A DNA stretch of 64,000 nucleotides from Lachnospiraceae bacterium. Lineage in GTDB: Bacteria > Bacillota > Clostridia > Lachnospirales > Lachnospiraceae. Positions 36,801 to 46,354 of the stretch are shown here, piece after piece; within the stretch, counting starts at the first letter, position 1, and each line of letters starts with the position of its first letter. The translations under genes and the position numbers were made by a program. Under the pieces are notes generated by a model, which was not told the DNA's origin, searched no databases, and was given only the letters and a program-made list of their open reading frames with translations. The DNA lies in the NCBI GenBank assembly GCA_910575555.1, contig CAJTFX010000006.1, forward strand, positions 63,509 through 127,508, in the 5' to 3' direction.

Positions 36801-39800
36801 ATGAAGAGCAGGAAATCGACAAAAATGCTGTTAAGCATTCTGCTAAGTGTTTCAATGGCTGCAGGTGGAATCATGCCTGCATTTGCGGCGCCGAAAGCAG
36901 ATGATGAATCAGGCGGCCTGAATCCGCTGGTAGCAGTAATTGAAAAAGTGACAGAAGGAGATGAACTGAATCTGACAGAGGAGGGAACTCTGGATTGGGT
37001 ACACATTGCAGGTTCAGAAATTAACAGGAAAAAAGATGTTTCGGAAACCATAAAGTTTGAGAATCTAACCGGAGAGGATATTCAGCCAGTGGGAGATTCC
37101 CCAATGCTGTATACCTGGACAGACGGTTCTGTGACAGAGTCACAGACACAGGCGTCAAAGTCCGGAGCATTTATGTACAAAAAGGGAGACGATTCTTCTG
37201 TCGGACAGCCCATTGAGGGAAATACCTATAAGATATCTCTTCCGGCGGCAGAAGAAACCAGAATGCTGACCTTTGTTTCAGGAATTTGGCAGGCGACTAC
37301 AACCTTCCGAATCTGCGTAAACGGAGAGACAGAGCCGGTTTATACCACAGAGTTAAAGGCTGAGGGAGAAGCGCAGGTGAGAAAATATACGCTGGTGATC
37401 CGTGAGCATAATTCTGTGGAAGTAACGGCGACATTTACGGAAAAAACCAATAAAGACGGAAATATGTCTCTTGGCGGAATTACATTAAAAAGTGCAGAGC
37501 CTTCTCCGATTTCAGTGAAGGTGAAAGAGGTCAGCACCCAGCCAACAATGGATTTAACAGAAATGGGTGATGAGGATTGGATGCATTTTGAAGGGGAAGA
37601 CGGGACTATTGTGCGAAAAGCGGGGGTAGAACCAAAGATTACATATGAAAAGCTGAGCCAGGATAAAGTAGCTACAATGAATGATGCACCTATTAAGTAT
37701 TCCTGGTCGGACGGAGTTTCTCCGGACAATGCAAAAAAAGACATTCGCAGCGGAGCTGTATTTATCTATAAAAGTGGAGACCAAGATTCAGTGAATAAGC
37801 CTATTACAGAAGATGCTGGTTATAAAATGACAATTGCTCCGGCAGATTATGATCGTGAGTTGGTTTTTGTATCGGGCGTTTGGAATGCAGATGCCGAGAT
37901 ATATATTAATCTGGACGGCGAAAGCAAACCCATTTACGAAAATAAAGAACTTCAGGCAGGCGGCAATGTGATAAACAAGATTTATCAAGTGTCGATTGCA
38001 GAAGGAAAGGGCCTGACCGTCACAGGAAAGATTAAAAAGAAGAGCAATCCAGACGGCAACTTCAACCTTCAGGCGGCAACCCTGTCTAAGAATCAGACCT
38101 TGAATGACTATAAAACACAGTTGGAAGAAGTTCTTCAGCAGGCTAAAGATTTAAATTTAGGAGATTATGAAGAATTTTATGTAAATCAGTTAGAATCGGA
38201 AATTGCGTATGCAGAGTCTGTAATAAACGGCGGACAGGCAACAAACAGCGAATGCTATGTGGCATATTTGTTCTTGAATCAGGCTTATGAGAGCTGTCTT
38301 AAATCAAAGTTAGACGGCAAGTATATGTTTGAATCCAACAGAGGTCTGACATCTTCCTTTGGCTGGGAGGGAGACAAGCACGCGCCTATCGCTTACCTGG
38401 ACGGCAGCTATCAGTTAAGGGACAATGGGAATACGATGGTTACCTTCGGAGTAATGGATATTCCGGGAAAAGTGAAGTGGTACAATGCAGAAGGATATCT
38501 GCCGTGCTTTATCAGTGAATATTCCAAAGACGGCATGGATTATAAAGTTGAAAACTTCGCAAACAAACATACCATCAACGAACAGGATTTTGAAATTGCA
38601 TATTCCAGAATGACTGTAACAAACAACACAGAAACAGATCAGAGGCTTCCGGGCGTTTCCGGTCAGTTGGTTGCATTAAATGATGCTGCAAAAACAGCAA
38701 AGACAGTGGCAGCAGGGGCAACAGTAGTGAGAGACTATGCCATCGGCGCAGACAGATTCGGCGGAGACTATGATTATCCGGCAGCAGAGGCAATTGCAGC
38801 CCAGGGCGGATTTGACGATAACTATGCAGCAATGAAGGAATACTGGAATAACCGTCTTGCACCTTTAAGTACAATTGCAAGCCTGCCCAATGAAGACTTG
38901 ATCAATGCTTATAAAGCAGGATATATCTATACCCTGATTATCCGGGACGATGTGGACGGAGAGAAGCAGCTCCATGTAGGAGAAAATGGATACGATGAGA
39001 TGTTTGACCATGACACCATCGGTATTGTGGCTACCCTTTTGACTATGGGAGATTTCACCTATGCAAAAGAATATCTGGCAACCTTGCCGGCGCAGCTGCA
39101 GTATGATGACGCCAAGTGGAAATACAGCTGGCCTTATGCAGTATACCTTCAGAAAACCGATGATATTGCATTTATTGAATCACAGTTTGAAACAATTAAA
39201 ACAAATACCCATAACGTGGATACTGACAGAGATATGGATGCCGGCGGCATTATCAAAAAGACAAATGCCATCGACTCCAACGGATACTGGCTGATTGACA
39301 ACTGGTCTGCATTGGCAGGTCTTACCACTTACCAGTACTTGTGCGAACGTCTGAATGAACAGACTCCGGATGAGAAATATACTGCAGAGATTACCTGGGC
39401 AAAAGAATTGTACAGCGAATTACTGGAATGTGTAGAGACAAAACAGCGCCAGATGCGGGAAACTAACGATTATCCTTATCTTTCCATTGATATGAATGTT
39501 ACCACAGAAAACAGTGCGAGAGGCGATGTGCGAGACGGCAACTGGGCGTCCATGTTCCTGTTCGGACGTTGGGCATGGGATGGATATCTCTTCGGCGCAG
39601 ATCAGGAAAACAGCGAGATGATCGGCTTGCTTGACGATACATATCAGCATGGATTTGAGAGAAGAGAAGAAGTATCTGATACCATTTACAACTTTGGAGG
39701 ATATCCCCACGGATATTATTCCAGCGCATATAATGCAGGCTACGGCAGCTCCGCCCTTCGGGGAGAGAGATACCGGGAAGCAGGCATCCGGGCCTATGAA

Positions 39801-41186
39801 TTTATGATTGACAAGGCAATGAGCGGTCCTTTCGGATGGTGGGAAGGCGTGGATTATCCAGACGCCAATTCACCCTGGGATATTGAACATGCCAAAGGCG
39901 GCGGCGGTTCCTGTCAGCATATGTGGGGACAGTCCACAGCCACAAAAGTATTGTACGATGCATTAATTGCAGAAAAATTAGGGGAAAAAGTCATTGTTGG
40001 ACGCGGAATTCCGAAAGAATGGACAGTAGAAGGACAGGCTCCGGTGGAAATTAAAGATTACACCGTAGAAGGCGCGAAAAAAGCCGGCTATAAGATGACC
40101 ACAACCGGAAAACAGGTAGAAGTTGCATTTACAGGCGACACCCTGGAAGTTCCCTACAGCGTAGAGCTGATTTCCCTGAAAGACAATATCAGCAAAGTTG
40201 TGACAGACGGCAAAGAACAGACAGACAATATCGATGCGGAAGCAGGAACCGTTCTGGTGCCGGCAGGAACTAAGAAAGTTGTTATCACCATGACAGAAGC
40301 TGTTGTGGAAACCGTAAATAAGAGCGCTCTGGAGCAGGCTGTTCAGGAAGCGGAAGCAATGGAGCTTTCCAAGTATACGGCAGACTCCGTGGACAGATTT
40401 AAGAAAGCCCTGGAATCCGCAAAAGCGGTTTTGGCAGATGAATCTGCAACACAGCAGCAGGTGGATGCAGCTCTGGATGCGTTGAAGAGCGCGAAAAACG
40501 GACTGGTTGAAAAGAACGATAATAATAACGATAACAACAACGATAACAACAATAACGGTAATAATAACAACAATAACAATAATAATAATAACAATAATAA
40601 TAATAACAATAACAGTAATAATAACAATAACAACAGTAATAATACCAATAAGCAGGTGAAAGTGACGCAGATTAAACTGTCAGGAATTTCCAAAAAGATT
40701 GCCGCAGGCAAGAAAATTACCCTGAAGCTCACAGTTTTGCCTGCGAATGCAAGCAATAAGAAAGTAACCTGGACGACCAGCAATAAGAAATATGCTGCGG
40801 TAAGCTCCAAAGGCGTTGTAACCATGAAGAAGAAGGGCGCAGGGAAAACAGTTACCATCACAGCGAAGGCAAAAGACGGAAGCGGAAAGAAAGGCTCCAT
40901 TAAGATTAAGATCATGAAAGGCGTTGTGAAGAAAGTGAAGCTGAAAGCTTCCGCGAAAACTGTAAAAGCAGGAAAGAAAGTAACCCTGAAAGCCACCGTT
41001 ACTGCATCCAAGGGTGCAAACAAGACACTTTCTTACAGTGTCAGCAACAAGAAATATGCGTCCGTAAGTAAAAAAGGCGTGGTAACCACGAAAAAAGCAG
41101 GCCGCGGAAAGACTGTGACAGTAACCGCGAAAGCCACGGACGGAAGCAACAAAAAAGCATCTGTTAAGATAAAGATCAAGAAGTAA
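36801..41186 (+). CDS. Large secreted multidomain glycosidase-like protein
   Basis: A 1461-residue protein; AGGAGG at 36788-36793 selects ATG 36801 over 36750. Residues 1-30 are a signal peptide (LLSILLSVSMAAGGIMPAFA). Two related beta-rich repeats of about 190 residues follow (both with DW-H-G, SGAFMYK/SGAVFIYK and FVSGIW/FVSGVW), then a helical spacer and a helix-rich catalytic-looking part, about 504-1085, with ENGYDEMFDHDTIGIVATLL and GWWEGVDYPDANSPWDIEHA, like an (alpha/alpha)6-barrel glycosidase. A FIVAR-like helix pair, a 45-residue Asn linker and two lysine-rich BIG2-like domains end it. It has no sortase motif. The exact GH family is not recognised. It heads a sugar-import and phosphorolysis locus. 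Confidence 0.75.
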   Translation: MKSRKSTKMLLSILLSVSMAAGGIMPAFAAPKADDESGGLNPLVAVIEKVTEGDELNLTEEGTLDWVHIAGSEINRKKDVSETIKFENLTGEDIQPVGDSPMLYTWTDGSVTESQTQASKSGAFMYKKGDDSSVGQPIEGNTYKISLPAAEETRMLTFVSGIWQATTTFRICVNGETEPVYTTELKAEGEAQVRKYTLVIREHNSVEVTATFTEKTNKDGNMSLGGITLKSAEPSPISVKVKEVSTQPTMDLTEMGDEDWMHFEGEDGTIVRKAGVEPKITYEKLSQDKVATMNDAPIKYSWSDGVSPDNAKKDIRSGAVFIYKSGDQDSVNKPITEDAGYKMTIAPADYDRELVFVSGVWNADAEIYINLDGESKPIYENKELQAGGNVINKIYQVSIAEGKGLTVTGKIKKKSNPDGNFNLQAATLSKNQTLNDYKTQLEEVLQQAKDLNLGDYEEFYVNQLESEIAYAESVINGGQATNSECYVAYLFLNQAYESCLKSKLDGKYMFESNRGLTSSFGWEGDKHAPIAYLDGSYQLRDNGNTMVTFGVMDIPGKVKWYNAEGYLPCFISEYSKDGMDYKVENFANKHTINEQDFEIAYSRMTVTNNTETDQRLPGVSGQLVALNDAAKTAKTVAAGATVVRDYAIGADRFGGDYDYPAAEAIAAQGGFDDNYAAMKEYWNNRLAPLSTIASLPNEDLINAYKAGYIYTLIIRDDVDGEKQLHVGENGYDEMFDHDTIGIVATLLTMGDFTYAKEYLATLPAQLQYDDAKWKYSWPYAVYLQKTDDIAFIESQFETIKTNTHNVDTDRDMDAGGIIKKTNAIDSNGYWLIDNWSALAGLTTYQYLCERLNEQTPDEKYTAEITWAKELYSELLECVETKQRQMRETNDYPYLSIDMNVTTENSARGDVRDGNWASMFLFGRWAWDGYLFGADQENSEMIGLLDDTYQHGFERREEVSDTIYNFGGYPHGYYSSAYNAGYGSSALRGERYREAGIRAYEFMIDKAMSGPFGWWEGVDYPDANSPWDIEHAKGGGGSCQHMWGQSTATKVLYDALIAEKLGEKVIVGRGIPKEWTVEGQAPVEIKDYTVEGAKKAGYKMTTTGKQVEVAFTGDTLEVPYSVELISLKDNISKVVTDGKEQTDNIDAEAGTVLVPAGTKKVVITMTEAVVETVNKSALEQAVQEAEAMELSKYTADSVDRFKKALESAKAVLADESATQQQVDAALDALKSAKNGLVEKNDNNNDNNNDNNNNGNNNNNNNNNNNNNNNNNNSNNNNNNSNNTNKQVKVTQIKLSGISKKIAAGKKITLKLTVLPANASNKKVTWTTSNKKYAAVSSKGVVTMKKKGAGKTVTITAKAKDGSGKKGSIKIKIMKGVVKKVKLKASAKTVKAGKKVTLKATVTASKGANKTLSYSVSNKKYASVSKKGVVTTKKAGRGKTVTVTAKATDGSNKKASVKIKIKK
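40516..40649 (+). repeat. AAT/AAC trinucleotide tract encoding Asn linker
   Basis: About 45 codons, nearly all AAT or AAC with a few GAT, AGT and ACC. Being a triplet tract, slippage would change linker length without shifting frame. Confidence 0.9.
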
Positions 41187-41196
41187 ATAATATCAG

Positions 41197-41251
41197 GAAT
41201 GGGGTTGTTGTAAAATAACTGATTATCAGTTATAGCGTGACAATCCCATTC
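41197..41251 (+). terminator. Nested hairpin between secreted enzyme and kinase
   Basis: GAATGGGGTTGT (41197-41208) pairs with ACAATCCCATTC (41240-41251), enclosing the near-perfect palindrome ATAACTGATTATCAGTTAT (41215-41233). No T run follows; it may be an attenuator or processing site. Confidence 0.5.
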
Positions 41252-41286
41252 TGTATCAACCGGGAGATGAAAAAGGGCGGATGCGC

Positions 41287-43062
41287 ATGTCAGGTAAGGA
41301 GAAAAAGAGGGTGAAGCTGTATTCTGTTTCACTGAGAGATCAGCTTATGCTCCTGTTTGTGGGAGCAATGTTTGCAGGAATGACGCTGCTGGGGACAATT
41401 CTGTTTTTTAACCTGTATCAGAATGCAGAAAAAAGCATGTCTGATCATATAGACACCACGGTGTCTGCGATTACAAAATCTCTGGAGCAGTCTTTTCTGA
41501 TTACAGAAAATCTTGTATTGGAATTAGCAGCCAGTGAGGGAGTCCGAAACTGGGTGAGGGATGAAGCGTATTATAACAGAGAGAACCCGGATTTTTATGT
41601 CCGAAAAGCAGACCTGAGCAGGGAAATGCAGCGGGTACTGGTTTACAGCAATGCCAAGAAATTAAATGTGATTGAATATGCGGTGATCTATGAGAATGGA
41701 GAGCCTCTGGAATATACTGACATCCAGGCAGTGGGAGAAACGGCGATTCTGTATGAGTCAAGGAAAGTCTATGAAGCCATTGCGCAGTATGAGGAAGAGT
41801 ATGTGTATACTCAGCTCATCGCCGGGGCCAGGGATGTTATTTTCCATGTGCGGAGAGTGAAGTCAGATTTTACCGGGAATAACCATCTTGTAATTATGAT
41901 TGCCACCAATGAAAGAAGTATCCGGGAGTGCTACAGTGATTTAAACACGGGGAATGGGAGCGCAGTATATCTTTTGAATCAGGAGCATCAGATTTTTTCA
42001 TGCAGCCGGGTGGAGGAGATTGGGCAGTACCAGGAGGAACGGGCTTCCTGGGATGATAAAAATTTTTTGATTACACAAAAAACAATGAAGGAATTCGGAA
42101 TGCAGTTTGTGTACTTTTTTCCGAGGAAAGCGTTGGCTGTGCAGGCAATTCGCGGACTTAAGCCCTATCTGGCGCTGGGCGTGGGGATTATTGCAGTCTG
42201 TGTGGCAATCGCCCTGGCGCTGGGCATCCGTTCCACCAGGTTTCTGGATGAATTTGTGTTTGCCTTAAACAGCGTACGGGGGAAAAATTATGATGTGCAG
42301 ATCCGAAGGTATAAGAACAGGGAAATAGATCGGATGGGTGAGGCGTTTAACGAGATGACCAGGGAACTGAAAGAACTGGTGCAGAATAAATATGAGTCTC
42401 AGCTTTTATTAAATGAAATGGAGATCCAGTTCCTGCAGCATCAGATGAATCCCCATTTTTTGTTTAATGTTCTTCTGACCATCCAGATTAAGGCAAAAAG
42501 GTGCAAAGATGAAACTGTGTATCAAATGGTATCCAGACTGTCATCCCTCCTGCGGGCAAGCATTTATACCAGGGATATCAACAAGATCACTGTGGGGGAA
42601 GAACTGGAATACGTGGAATTTTACCTGTATCTGCAGAAAATACGGTTTGAGGAGAAGATTTCCTATGTGATTACATTGGAGGATGAAGATATTAAAAAAT
42701 GCATGATACCGAAGTTTGTGATAGAGCCTATTGTGGAAAATGCAGTGATACACGGCATTGAAACCATAGAGGTATTGGGGAAGATTCAAATTGACATAAA
42801 ACGGGAGGAAGGCGACCTGGTGATTCAGGTCAGGGACAACGGAAGCGGATTTGATACCCGGCAGTATCAGATGGAACTGGAGGCCAGAGAGAAAGCCGGA
42901 ATCGGGGAAGGACGGGAGAAAATCGGACTGAGAAATGTGGCGGTGCGAATCAGGCATATCTATGGGGAAGGCTACGGGGTGCGGATAGAAAGTGAGAAGA
43001 ACAGAGGGACATTGATAGAAATCAGAGTGCCGGCGGAGGTGAAGCAGGAATGTACAATATAA
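41287..43062 (+). CDS. YesM-type sensor histidine kinase
   Basis: A 591-residue membrane kinase; ATG 41287 is spaced 9 bases from AAGGG, so it is favoured over ATG 41281. Two membrane helices (about 20-42, LMLLFVGAMFAGMTLLGTIL, and 290-312, YLALGVGIIAVCVAIALALG) bracket an extracellular sensor part. A HAMP segment follows, then the His_kinase domain with HQMNPHFLFNVLLTIQIKAK and the ATPase with IVENAVIHGIE and DNGSGFD. Such kinases sense sugars with a binding protein or directly. It overlaps the AraC regulator by 13 bases and should form a two-component pair with it. Confidence 0.9.
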   Translation: MSGKEKKRVKLYSVSLRDQLMLLFVGAMFAGMTLLGTILFFNLYQNAEKSMSDHIDTTVSAITKSLEQSFLITENLVLELAASEGVRNWVRDEAYYNRENPDFYVRKADLSREMQRVLVYSNAKKLNVIEYAVIYENGEPLEYTDIQAVGETAILYESRKVYEAIAQYEEEYVYTQLIAGARDVIFHVRRVKSDFTGNNHLVIMIATNERSIRECYSDLNTGNGSAVYLLNQEHQIFSCSRVEEIGQYQEERASWDDKNFLITQKTMKEFGMQFVYFFPRKALAVQAIRGLKPYLALGVGIIAVCVAIALALGIRSTRFLDEFVFALNSVRGKNYDVQIRRYKNREIDRMGEAFNEMTRELKELVQNKYESQLLLNEMEIQFLQHQMNPHFLFNVLLTIQIKAKRCKDETVYQMVSRLSSLLRASIYTRDINKITVGEELEYVEFYLYLQKIRFEEKISYVITLEDEDIKKCMIPKFVIEPIVENAVIHGIETIEVLGKIQIDIKREEGDLVIQVRDNGSGFDTRQYQMELEAREKAGIGEGREKIGLRNVAVRIRHIYGEGYGVRIESEKNRGTLIEIRVPAEVKQECTI

Positions 43063-44528
43063 TAATCGCGGATGATGAGAAAAATATCCGGGAAGGAATT
43101 CTGGAACTGATAGCATGGGAAGAGATCGGATGCCGGGTGTGCGGGGCCATGCGCAACGGAGAGCAGGTTCTTAAATATCTGGAGGACGAAAATGAAGAAG
43201 AAATCCAGCTTGTAATTACGGATATCAAAATGCCGGTGATGGATGGGATTCAGCTTGCGGGGATATTGCACGACAGATATCCTGACGTCAGGGCAATTAT
43301 ACTGACAGCCTATAATGAGTTTGAATATGCGCAGCAGGCCATTAAATACGGGGTAGCGGATTTTGTAGTGAAAAATGAGTTTCTGTCCGAGCTGCCCAAA
43401 TCGGTGGAGCGGGTGATGCAGCAGTGGGAGAAGCAAAAAGACAGCAGAACCGGGGACGGAGAAATTTCGTTTCAGAGAGGCGGATGGTGCCGGGTGTGCG
43501 CCTGTGAAATAAAACTGAAAAACATTGGAAAATACGGCAGATATGAAAAAAATGTGGAGCAGCTGGTGAAAAATGCGTTTCAGAAACAGAACGCAACTTA
43601 TATGCATGTGGACAACGGTTTGTTTTTTGTAATTGTGGAGACGGAGGAAGAGGACGACACGGCTCAGGTCCGGAGGCATCTGGAGAAATTTGTGTCTTTG
43701 GCAGAATCTTTTCTGGAATTGTGCATCCGGGTGGGCTGCAGCAGCGTGGTGGAGAATAAAGATTGTATGACAGCCGGAAAGAAGCAGGCCATGCGGGCTT
43801 TGTCAAATGTATATTCCGATGAGCATCCGGTTATTGTCTATGAAAACGATGGGGAGGCGGTGCAGTATTGGCTTGACGACAGTGATATTGACGCTTATAT
43901 GAGAAATCTCTACGGCGCCCTGAGAAATGGAGACAGCCAGGAGCAGGAACGGCTGGAGCAGGAGTTTTTTGAATATTTAAAGAAAGGGGAACGTTCCATA
44001 GAACAGTGTAAATCGGACGTTCATGCCATTGTTTCCTATCTGCTCAGGAAAACCAGGAACGCCAAAAGCGCAGAGAAGATCTTTGTTCAGGAGAACATAC
44101 TGGAAGCAGTATTCGGAAGCAGATCCAAGGCGGGATTATGGGATTGCGTAAAGGACACCTGCGCCTCTGCAGCCGCAGTTTTTACAAAAAGCGACCTGGG
44201 CCAGAGTTTTCTGGTGGAAAATATCAATTATATTATTCAGCAGGACTACAAGGAAAAACTGAGCCTGAAATCCATCAGCCAGAAATTGTTTATGAACAGC
44301 AGCTATATCAGCAGAATCTATAAAAAGGAAACAGGCATGACGGTGACAGACGCCATCAATAAATACCGGATGGAAAAGGCAAAGGAAATACTGAGCACAA
44401 GAAAATACAAGGTTTATGAAGTGGGAGAGATGGTGGGAATTGAAGAACCTTCTTATTTTACCCATGTGTTTATGAAATATGAGGGGTATTCACCCTCAGA
44501 ATATATGAACCGGATGGAGCGGAGATGA
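43050..44528 (+). CDS. AraC-type response regulator
   Basis: A 492-residue regulator with an N-terminal receiver (residues 3-125: IIIADDEKNIREGI, phosphoacceptor D in ITDIKMPVMDG near 55, then ILTAYNEFEYAQQAIKYGV), a long middle part and a C-terminal pair of AraC helix-turn-helix units (SLKSISQKLFMNSSYISRIY, then VYEVGEMVGIEEPSYFTHVF). It would activate the adjacent import and phosphorylase genes when phosphorylated by the overlapping kinase. Operator sites are not recognised. Confidence 0.92.
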   Translation: MYNIIIADDEKNIREGILELIAWEEIGCRVCGAMRNGEQVLKYLEDENEEEIQLVITDIKMPVMDGIQLAGILHDRYPDVRAIILTAYNEFEYAQQAIKYGVADFVVKNEFLSELPKSVERVMQQWEKQKDSRTGDGEISFQRGGWCRVCACEIKLKNIGKYGRYEKNVEQLVKNAFQKQNATYMHVDNGLFFVIVETEEEDDTAQVRRHLEKFVSLAESFLELCIRVGCSSVVENKDCMTAGKKQAMRALSNVYSDEHPVIVYENDGEAVQYWLDDSDIDAYMRNLYGALRNGDSQEQERLEQEFFEYLKKGERSIEQCKSDVHAIVSYLLRKTRNAKSAEKIFVQENILEAVFGSRSKAGLWDCVKDTCASAAAVFTKSDLGQSFLVENINYIIQQDYKEKLSLKSISQKLFMNSSYISRIYKKETGMTVTDAINKYRMEKAKEILSTRKYKVYEVGEMVGIEEPSYFTHVFMKYEGYSPSEYMNRMERR

Positions 44529-44617
44529 AAGGCATAGACTGCCGAAATAAGGAAGCCATGCAGAACAGAGAGAAAGGCATAGACTGCCGCAATTAAGGAA
44601 GCTGTGCAGAGCAAAAG
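44528..44617 (+). repeat. 45-bp tandem duplication after the regulator gene
   Basis: Unit 44528-44572 (starting AAAGGCATAGACTGCCG) is repeated with a few changes at 44573-44617. Each contains a short GGCA...TGCC inverted repeat. Confidence 0.8.
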
Positions 44618-44779
44618 TAAAATTATTATAAGAGAGTAAAAATTTCTACAGGTTTTCAGAAGGGAGCCGACGGGAACAGTAAAATTATAGCAAGGGGAGG
44701 TCGGGATATCGGATGTCAATTTATGGGGAAAATAACTATAATCAAGGTATCAAAAGAAACAGAAACAGGAGGAAAAGAT

Positions 44780-46165
44780 ATGAAATTTAAAAAGTTAATG
44801 GCAGTGCTGCTGACAGGCTGTATGGTTTTTTCCCTGACGGCATGCGGCGGGAATGACAGCAAAGAAAAAACAGACAGCAATACCAATAAGGAGACCACCC
44901 AGGAGGCAGACCAGGACGAAAAAGACGCTCAGGAAGATTCTAAGGAAGAGGCTGACAGCGGCGAAGAGGTTGAGATTGATTATGCAACCTTTATGGTAGG
45001 TTCTCATCTGTCCGCCAAAGCAGAAGCAAAAGTAATTGAGGAATTTAACGAGAAATATGCAGGCAAGATAAAAGTAAACATTGAAGAGCTTCCCAGCGAT
45101 TCCGCTTATGTGGATAAAATGAAAACACTGGCGGCTTCCAAAGACCTTCCGGACGTTGTTCTTGGAAAAGAAGGAATCCGTGAACTGGCAGTAAAAAACG
45201 GACAGGCAGTGGATTTGATTCCTCTTCTGGATGAAGATGCAGAATGGAAATCAGAAATTGGCGACGGAGCCATTGAGTACAACAAAGAGGGCGACGCCCT
45301 GTATTCCATCGCAAATGCAAAACAGGTGATCGGATATTTCTACAACAAAGAAATGTTTGACAAAGCAGGCGTGAAGCCGGCGGAAACCTGGGATGAATTC
45401 ATGGAAAACAATGAGAAATTGTCTGCAGCAGGATATACGCCTCTTGCCATGATGACAGGAGAGAACTGCTGGACCACCAACCTCTGGCTTGCAGCTATGA
45501 TCGGCACCAACGGCCAGGAAGGAAATGATTTCATGAATACATATCATCCGGAGTCTTATGAGAATGAATCTGTGATCAAAGGACTTGAGATGATTCAGAA
45601 ATGCCTGCAGAGCTATACCACAAGCGACGCTATCGGCGCATTGTTTGCAAATTCAGCAAATAATTTCCTGCAGGAAAAAACGGCTATGATTGCCAACGGA
45701 ACCTGGATGACACCCGATTTCTCAGATCCGGAAAAAGCGGCAGAGGGCCTGGCAGACAAAGTAGGCGTTGCAGCATATCCGGAAAGCGGACTGATTGAAC
45801 AGTATGAAATCGGCTATGTATTGTGCACCAACGGAGAAGATGAAGCAGTGCAGGAAGCAGCATTGGAATTCCTGAAATTCAAGACCGGCAAACGGGCGCA
45901 GGAAATTTTCCTGGAAGATAACGGCGCGCTTCCTCTGACAGACCTTGTAGCCCTTTCTGATGATTTTAAGGCGGCAAATCCTCTGATTGCAGAACTGGTG
46001 GAAGCCAGCAACTCCAATGAATGGGATTTTAACAACATTGACAATACTGCAGTGGCAAGCACCATAGAGGCGTTTTCTTCCTACTATCCGGAACTTGCGT
46101 CCGGCGGAATGGCTCCTTTTGACTTCGCTGCAAAACTGACCGAAGCAGCTGCAAAAACAAAATAA
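44780..46165 (+). CDS. ABC sugar-binding lipoprotein (CUT1 type)
   Basis: A 461-residue extracellular solute-binding protein; AGGAGG before ATG 44780 fixes the start. The lipobox is SLTACGGN (Cys near residue 22), followed by an acidic linker, then an SBP_bac_1-like fold with LAASKDLPDVVLGKEGIREL, VIGYFYNKEMFDKAGVKPAE and TWDEFMENNEKLSAAGYTPL. It should capture an oligosaccharide for the two permeases downstream. The partner ATPase is missing here, as usual for CUT1 systems that share an MsmK-like ATPase. Confidence 0.92.
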   Translation: MKFKKLMAVLLTGCMVFSLTACGGNDSKEKTDSNTNKETTQEADQDEKDAQEDSKEEADSGEEVEIDYATFMVGSHLSAKAEAKVIEEFNEKYAGKIKVNIEELPSDSAYVDKMKTLAASKDLPDVVLGKEGIRELAVKNGQAVDLIPLLDEDAEWKSEIGDGAIEYNKEGDALYSIANAKQVIGYFYNKEMFDKAGVKPAETWDEFMENNEKLSAAGYTPLAMMTGENCWTTNLWLAAMIGTNGQEGNDFMNTYHPESYENESVIKGLEMIQKCLQSYTTSDAIGALFANSANNFLQEKTAMIANGTWMTPDFSDPEKAAEGLADKVGVAAYPESGLIEQYEIGYVLCTNGEDEAVQEAALEFLKFKTGKRAQEIFLEDNGALPLTDLVALSDDFKAANPLIAELVEASNSNEWDFNNIDNTAVASTIEAFSSYYPELASGGMAPFDFAAKLTEAAAKTK

Positions 46166-46177
46166 ACGATCATAAGG

Positions 46178-46277
46178 GGCTGTCAGGAAGTGACTGGATT
46201 TCCGCAATATATACTGTGCTTTCTCAGGCAACAGACTATATATTGTGCGAGAGTTCACTTTCTGGCAGTCCTTTTTT
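46178..46277 (+). terminator. Intra-operon hairpin between binding protein and permeases
   Basis: GGCTGTCAGGAAGTGA (46178-46193) pairs with TCACTTTCTGGCAGTCC (46255-46271), enclosing a second inverted repeat (CGCAATATATA with TATATATTGTGCG); TTTTTT follows. It probably allows partial read-through so that binding protein is made in excess of permease. Confidence 0.75.
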
Positions 46278-46354
46278 GACAGAACTTTCCTTATTTTATG
46301 TTCAAGGGACGTTCTGCCGCCACAAGTTTTATCAGTAGAAAGGAACGGTATCAT

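Noticed and set aside
40343-41023. 226-codon minus-strand frame with poly-leucine
   Set aside because: It is the shadow of the Asn-repeat and lysine-rich domains of the plus-strand gene; poly-Leu is the antisense of AAT/AAC codons.
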